A DNA stretch of 64,000 nucleotides from Cristatella mucedo. Lineage: Eukaryota; Bryozoa; Phylactolaemata; Cristatellidae. The position numbers and the translations under genes were made by a program. Under the pieces are notes generated by a model. It had not been told where the DNA came from. It saw only the letters and a list, made by a program, of their open reading frames with translations, and did not search any database. The stretch covers positions 11,814,001 to 11,878,000 of the forward strand of contig WPIO01000008.1 in assembly GCA_009760855.2 (NCBI GenBank), read 5' to 3'. Shown piece by piece: positions 56,588-64,000 of the stretch (within the stretch, counting starts at the first letter, position 1; each line of letters starts with the position of its first letter).

Positions 56588-58575
56588 AAAGCTGAATTCC
56601 TGCCAGTCGGACACTAAACAGATTTATAAGACAGTACACCATTTACTGGCCAATGCTGTCAGGTCTGACTCCCCAGATATTAAGGGCTCAGCCGAAAAGT
56701 TTTCAGCTTTCTTTACTGAAAAAATTGTGCACATTCGTGCCTCCATTAAGCCCCCTCCGACCAAAGCAATCGCCGTTCCTCAACCTGTGACCTTTCTTAA
56801 AAGGTTCTCCGATGTTTCTGCCTGTGATGTGGCTGCCTTAATAAGGTCTAGCAAAAAGAGCTCGTCTCCTGAAGACCATATACCTTCATCTCTGTGGTCT
56901 TCACTTGCAGACCAACTTAGCACTGCCACAACCAAGATTTTTAATGCTTCTTTGGGAAAAGGGGTCGTCCCCAAGTCCTTCAAATCGGCAATCGTTAGAC
57001 CTATTCTTAAAAAGCCTGGATTAGACACAGAGGTCCTAGCAAGCTATCGTCCAGTTTCCCTTCTTCCGTTCTTATCAAAGATTCTTGAAAAAATTGTTGC
57101 TAAGCAGCTAGTTGAACATATTGAAAATAGCGGAATGTCAGAAACATTTCAATCAGGGTTCAAGAGGCAGCACTCTACTGAAACTGCTCTCCTCCGTGTT
57201 TACAATGACATTCTGCATGGCAACGACGACGGGAATGTCACTGCCCTAGCTCTGCTAGATCTGTCTGCTGCCTTCGACACTATTGATCACGAAGTTCTGC
57301 TTGAACGATTGAGAACAACGATTGGCCTGGCAGATGAAGCACTGGCGTAGTTTAAATCATACTTGTCTGATCATGTTCAATCCGTGTCGTGTGGGGTTCA
57401 TGTCTCAGACATGAGAAGGGTCACCTGTGGAGTCCCTCAATGGTCTGTACTCGGTCCCTTGCTGTTCTCCATTATACGCAACCTCTGGGAAAAGTGATTA
57501 AGGCCCATGGAATAGGATATCACTTCTATGCTGACGATACTCAGTTGTATTTGTCATTTAAACTGTCGGAATCTGCTGCAGCAACTGAGAAACTGAATGA
57601 TTGCCTTGCCGATATTCGATCCTGGATGTCGGAAAACTTCCTGAAATTAAATGACGATAAAACCGAACTGCTTCTCATAGGACACCCTAAGCATGTGGAT
57701 GGATTAAAAGGCTTTGCTCTTCTAATAGGTGATGCTATTGTGCGACCTTCACCACGTGCTCGTAATCTAGGTGTCGTGTTCGACAGCTGCCTCAATTTCA
57801 AAAGCTTCATTCAGAAGACTGCCTCTACAGCTAGCCATCACATCCGATCCCTATCCAAGATTAGAAGCTGTCTCCCACAGTGGCTTGTAAAAAATTTAAC
57901 TAGCTCTTTAGTTCTGTCTCGGCTTGATTATTGTAATTCCTTTTTGGCTGGGCTGCCAAAGAAAGCTATTATGCCACTACAGCTGACTATGAATATGGCT
58001 GCAAGGCTGGTCTTCAAGTCCCAGCGGTTTGAGCACGTGTCACCTTTGCTGGAAGAGCTAGGATGGTTGACGGTTGAGCAAAAGATACAGAGCAAAGTTC
58101 TTACGCTGACCCACAAGGCCCGCCACGGCTTAGCTCCTTCGTACCTAGCTGAACTGCTGCATCAGTTTCAGCCTGTTCGCGCCCTCAGGTCCTGTGTGGA
58201 CAATAAATTAGCTGTCCCATTCCTCCGCTTAAAGACAGTTGGCGACAGAAGCTTTAGCTCTGCAGGTCCTAGACTGTGGAACTCGCTTCCACAATTCTTA
58301 CGAAACGACAACTACTCTCCAACTGCCGACTATGGCACATCTTTTTCAGCGGTCCTGAGCTGCTACTTCCATGCTACTCACTACCTCAACTGCGTCCCTG
58401 ACTCTGCTATGCTTCCCACTTTCTCTTTGTTGCGTGAGACGAAGTCTGTTGGCTACCGAATGCGTACCGAAAGCCGCTTAGGCTGTGAGTGCGCTATACA
58501 AAACTCTCCTGCGTAACACCCACATGGTCTGTATGACTTTGTGGAGTTACTGACGGAGATACATAGATATCACTC
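55600..58575 (+). mobile_element. LINE family B (CR1/L2-type) with endonuclease and RT, disabled
   Basis: Endonuclease (55553-56587): TETWMAPC, GGGVAIVVRES, LTVAIYRPPSG, LIVGDFNIHVD, LDLVITKDV and SDHCSVSF, the APE-type motifs ending in SDH. RT in pieces: 56727-57350 holds RPILKKPGLD, YRPVSLLPFLSKILEKIV and LLDLSAAFDTIDHEVLLERL. 57470-58516 holds GYHFYADDTQLYLSFKLSES, NFLKLNDDKTELLLIGHP and LSRLDYCNSFLAGLPKKA. Breaks: a frameshift near the poly-T at 56574-56581, a TAG at 57348-57350, and a frameshift near 57465. It ends with the family B terminus ACGGAGATACATAGATA. This is the most complete LINE here. Confidence 0.93.
57389..58516 (+). pseudogene. LINE family B reverse transcriptase, C-terminal ORF segment
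   Basis: Open for 375 codons. The first 25 or so residues are out of the element's true frame. From YTQPLGKVIKAHG onward it is a good RT with the YADD box and family-specific C-terminal motifs LVFKSQRFEHVSPLLEELGW and ARHGLAPSYLAELLHQFQ. Confidence 0.85.
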
Positions 58576-59750
<1,175 letters not shown>

Positions 59751-60227
59751 TGCATTAGCATCCGCACAGGCTGGTTGACGAGCAGAAAGTAGTTCACTGT
59801 AGGACTAGCGGGTCACACGACCGCAGCTAAGCCGTCGTAATTTTACTGAGTTTATTTAGCCGACGCCGCCCGACTGCAACGCCAAACAAGCTGGCACGCA
59901 GCGTGCCCGCTAGCCGGGCGGAGTGGCGAGAGTCTGGCTGGGGCGGAACTACATTGTGGGCGAGGCCACGCCCACACTCGTTGCGAACGCGTTCTCTGCT
60001 GTCAGTTGCATTCACAATGAAAGCTAAGCGGCGCAGTAAAAAGCATGCGATATCCTTTCTGTGCATTGTTAGGCAGTCATCCATAGCTTATGACGTGACG
60101 ATCGTGTCGTCCCTCAGAACGACGCCTGCACGAAATGTCTACATCCATGGGGCAGTCTCACAGCCTAATTTGCCGATACTCTTATAGCATCTATAGAGTA
60201 CCCGTGGGTGAGAGTGTATCATCCTAG
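59751..60227. other. nothing recognised
   Basis: Moderately GC-rich unique sequence. ORFs look random. Confidence 0.4.
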
Positions 60228-60376
60228 CTGATTAAAGAGCCTCTTGTTTGTATAGCGACAGAAGACCCTTTACGGCTATCACCACCGCTTGCAGTGGCGA
60301 TAAAGGATCGCCCACCACAGGAATCGAACCCACGACTTCGGGACCGAGTGGTGAAAGCAACCGCCTTACCTATCAT
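60228..60376 (-). mobile_element. SINE-2 copy
   Basis: Same body and B box as the copy at 42348-42528, including GGTTCGATTCCTGTGGTGGG on the - strand. The A-box end is shortened. Confidence 0.82.
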
Positions 60377-60732
60377 GAAGTGTATCATGAAGTAATATTC
60401 CTGCTCTGTAGACACTCTTTAGATTTCGCTGACTTTCTCCACTCTTCTTGTCAGTCTCCTCGCCGATTCTGCCTATACGTAAGATACATTCGGGGTCTAC
60501 TTCTGTTTGGCTGGCTAGTTTTTTTCAGGCCTAAGCTGCCGAGCGTTCGCGTCGGTCGTCACTGGAGCTTAAGCCTATGCTGTCTCACTCGCAGTGTCTA
60601 CCGACATGTCAATATAAACAGACAATCCTGCGTAAGCTTCTTCTGTGGCCCTGCGCTGTCACGGGCGACTCCGTCATGGTAGTGGCATAAATGAACTCGT
60701 CAATCTCACGGTATGCTGATTAGGCTGCGAAG

Positions 60733-60962
60733 TCCCCGTGATTCGTTCTTTATATGCTTATGCGTGCTGACACTGCATGCTGCCACTAACCGTACTTGCA
60801 TGCTGAATCTGTGCATGTCACCCCTAACCATGTTATTTATTCTTGTTGTTTATTTAGCATGTTACGATTAACCATTCGATCGTGCTTCCTTTGCAAATGC
60901 AAAGTGCCGAAAGAGATTTAGTTCTCTGAGGGCATTATATCAAGTGTATTATTATTATTATT
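60733..60962 (+). mobile_element. LINE family A, 3'UTR and tail only
   Basis: Starts CCCCGTGATTCGTTCTTTAT, has GCTTATGCGTGCTGACACTG and TCACCCCTAACCATGTTATT, and ends in the tail with (ATT)n. Very similar to the 3' part of the copy at 33722-34085. Confidence 0.85.
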
Positions 60963-61395
60963 AGCGGCAGCTATTGCTAAGACCTTGCACATGCACTTCG
61001 CTAGACCTGATATTTTGCACTGTGGGACGCTCGTAGCCTGCATACTTATCTAGATTTGTATTGTACTGGACTACATTAGAATACAGAGACTGCAAACTTG
61101 ATGCCGTAGCCTTCGCGCTGTCGCTCTTGGCTAGGATGGAGTCTTTAGCTTTCGCTAGAACGCACTGCCGTTAGACTGGCAGTTGGTCAAATCGTGGCCT
61201 CCCAGGCAGGCTAACAGCACGTAGCTGCAATAGATGGTGGGTGCACGCACATGTAGAAGATACAACCGACGTCGTAGCGACGTAAACTATTGCAACAATA
61301 CATTATCGCACGGTGTTATGCCGATCCGTACCTCGTGAAGAATACAGGTGTATGTCAGATGAACGGCTAGCTCTAAATAAATAAATAAATAAATA

Positions 61396-61548
61396 GTAGC
61401 TGATTAAACAGCCTCTTTTTTGTATAGCGACAGAAGAGCCTTTACAGCTATCACCACCACTTGCAGTGGCGATAAAGAGTCGCCCATCGTAGGAATCGAA
61501 CCCGCGACTTCGAGACCGAGGTCTTGAAAGCAACTGCCTTACCTTCTA
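61396..61548 (-). mobile_element. SINE-2 copy
   Basis: Same body. The - strand has GGGTTCGATTCCTACGATGG and AGAGGCTGTTTAATCAGC. An (AAAT)n run at 61375-61393 lies at its 3' end. Confidence 0.82.
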
Positions 61549-64000
61549 GCCATTGAAATCCGTAGAAGGTTTTTGGCAGACCCCATGCTTAAATAACACT
61601 AGCTATTCCCGATTCGTACAATTAAGGAACCACGAATTAATTCTTGAGAGAAAAAAGAAACGCGAGTGCTTCTCTGATATCGGTATTTTTCAGTGATGGC
61701 CACGCCGTTTTATTGTCCACCAGATGTCGCACGTCTGCATATTTTCTTTCATTTTTAGATGCGCTTTAGAATATTGTTTCCTCTTTAATTTATTTTTAGC
61801 ACTATGCTCCTCCAGTTTGCAGACGTGCTCCGTAGCTCTTGTAGGTCTAGCTACGGCAAGTTATCAGCAATACAGTATGACTCCGATTCCCTTCATGTGC
61901 CTGTCAGTTGAAATCCGAAAAATATTAGCTGAAATCAAGGTTGCAACTGCCACTGAAGTTGCATCTGATTTAATCATTCTGCATACCGATATTAGGGGCC
62001 ACTGAACAGAGCAGCTTTTTTGGCAGTTAATTATTCTAATACTGGGCGCTATAATAACCAAATGCCCAAGTAGCAGAGAATAGAGCATCTGAAACAATAT
62101 CAAAGAGTAAGCATGCTGATTAGTGGACCGTCGCTTCGGTGAGAAATCAAAACTACGCAACGCTTATTTATCCGTTGCTTCAATAAGGCGAACGCAGGGA
62201 TTTGGAAATTAGAAACTCTTTTTAAGAAAGCACGTCTCGATCGTGGCTAGGAGCATCGGGACTACATGCTACCTATTTTAACTGGGCCGCAGTAAATAAA
62301 TGGCGACTGAAAACAATAGGCAACAGTAGGCAACTGCCTAAACAAAGCCAATGCCATTTAGGCGAGAGAAGCTTGTGCGCCATTGATGACAAGTCACTAC
62401 GTAAACAACGAGGCGTGAGCGCAATAAAAACGCCTCTGCGTTCTCGTAGAATCGACGGAAAACTAAGCAACTTGCGGAAGGAATCCGGATTGCCAAGCTA
62501 GGGAACGATGTTTTGAAACAATCATTAGGCCAACCTCAGACAACACGCATTCTTTCAGTGCCAACCGACGGCATTTGAATCGGCAATACGGCAGCTTGTG
62601 CGATGCTAACTCGAGGCGGATTGCACGTTCCTCCGGTCGAGACCCAGATCGCCTTGCACCGCGAAGCGGTATGGCTGCCTCTTCAAGTGTGAAGTGGCCT
62701 TGGTAGAAGGTCACGAGCGCTGCAGCGAAGATGATGTCGTTTGTCTTCGTCTGCACGTGGATTAACTGCCGCTCGCTGTCTTCAGAGACCACGAGCTTAG
62801 CTGAAGTCGTCCTTCATAAAACAGCTCCATCGCTGCATCCACCGAGGAGCGGCCGCTAGAGTTTGTCACAATATAAGCTGCTCAATGCTCACCATGCTCT
62901 ACCGTCAATATTCTGTAGTAGCTGGCGCTTCGTACGCCTACGGCCAGGTTAGGTCTCAATAGGCTGCACTTTTGTCCTCGAACGAATGCGGCGAAGCGTG
63001 GCGAAGTCAGCTTTACAGTGGTCCGAAAAGCGAGATATATATAGGAAGGAGCAGATAGCTCTGCAGGGCCTCGTCGGAAGCCCCGAAACGGCATCAGAAG
63101 TTCACTCTGCAGACAAACTAGACAAGCTGTCTAGCGTACGACTCAAACAGTCAGTACGACAGCACGGATGCCATCAGTACGACACCACGGAGCCGTTCTA
63201 AGAATCACCTAACAATCGCGAGAGGACTACAGACCCGGCGGGAGTCAAGGCGTGTAATCGATTGAAAGAACTTTCTTTAGAGAAGCTTTAAAAGGGACAC
63301 ATTTTAAGATAATTTAACAAGCCTTCACATTGTCAAGCAAAGAGAGACTATCGAGTTTACATTTTGACAGTAAAGAACGCGGCATTAGAAGCGCGTAGGG
63401 GGTGGCTAAGGTAAGAGAAAAATCTTGATACTGCATGGCTTGATTCGAAGTAATGCGTAAAGTGAGCTTTAGAAAGATGCATCTTTTTCCGTTGATTGAT
63501 ATATGGCATTCCGGCGGCCGAATGGTGACTTGTCAGATACAGGTAGCCAACTTGACATTTCAGTGGTAATGTCAAGGTGCCAACAAGGGGTCTGACCTGA
63601 AGCGATGTGTATTCGCAGGTAGTACAAACTTCAGGAACGCCATTCGCAGCGTGATGCTGTAGCCATTATAAGTAGGAAGATTTGAGCTCGTATAGAAACT
63701 TGACTGCAGAGTTTGCCTTGTAGCGCTCTGTCAGCGACCCACTGTTGTCAAGGATGGCCGTTGGAAGAATCCTGACGGCGTGCATGGATTGGACGAATTT
63801 GCAGTTATGTCTGAGCCAGTAATCGGCACTTTGCTACTCTCATCCGAAGGCCTGTCCATTTCGAATACGTAGGACAAAAGTTGAGTACTTTACTGTGTCT
63901 GAAGGGAATACACAGTTGTTTTCACGTGAGTGCGATCTAAAATTGGAGTACTGCTTTGACGGACCATTTGGCTTATATTGCGTTGGTGGACTACGAAAAC
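61549..64000. other. no assignable feature except a weak - strand ORF
   Basis: No repeat shared with the rest of the window. The ORF at 62463-62792 is the only protein-like stretch. Confidence 0.4.
62463..62792 (-). CDS. unassigned ORF, possibly part of an exon
   Basis: 110 codons (first GTG, no ATG near the start), containing QTKTNDIIFAAALVTFYQGH and EERAIRLELASHKLPY. The composition is protein-like and no repeat similarity to the rest of the window was seen. I do not recognise a family. Confidence 0.18.
   Translation of the reverse strand: MVSEDSERQLIHVQTKTNDIIFAAALVTFYQGHFTLEEAAIPLRGARRSGSRPEERAIRLELASHKLPYCRFKCRRLALKECVLSEVGLMIVSKHRSLAWQSGFLPQVA

Overview
This is eukaryotic, metazoan nuclear DNA. 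It holds one large intron-split gene on the + strand, no operons or ribosome-binding sites, dense microsatellites, and many copies of LINEs and tRNA-derived SINEs. The gene is a netrin receptor of the UNC5 family. The absence of vertebrate-type repeats other than one hAT MITE, the CR1/L2-like LINEs with (ATT)n tails and a single-copy-looking UNC5 with long low-complexity inserts suggest a non-vertebrate bilaterian (perhaps a lophotrochozoan). Species cannot be determined from the sequence alone.

Layout. Positions 1-11 kb are intergenic, with SINE and LINE fragments, (CA)n, (CT)n and (CTGT)n tracts and a 187-bp hAT MITE at 10862-11048. About 11.1-13.7 kb is a GC- and CpG-rich block with a well-formed core promoter near 11950-12040 and the putative first coding exon (13352-13694). 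From 13352 to 36414 lies unc5: 17 exons whose splice sites and phases all agree, giving a 3771-nt reading frame (1256 residues). The order is signal peptide, Ig, Ig, TSP1, TSP1, transmembrane, long cytoplasmic linker, ZU5, UPA, Gln/Ser-rich linker, death domain. Its introns carry an 11-bp minisatellite of about 78 units, GA and CAGA microsatellites, and several LINE copies, including one with an intact 400-codon reverse-transcriptase ORF on the - strand. Positions 36.4-38.45 kb are probable 3'UTR with two AATAAA signals.

From 39 to 61 kb the window is a transposon graveyard. Two distinct CR1/L2-type LINE families (A and B), an R2/NeSL-type LINE 3' end with its PD-D-K endonuclease, and two tRNA-derived SINE families are present. 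One SINE is nested in a LINE with a 7-bp target duplication. Positions 61.5-64 kb contain nothing I can assign.

Several observations bear on repeat biology. SINE family 1 carries a LINE-A-like 3' tail. SINE tails run into dinucleotide repeats, and one (TC)n tract sits inside a LINE-A reverse-transcriptase codon run. One SINE contains a foldback inversion. I found no defence system, CRISPR array or prokaryote-like cluster.
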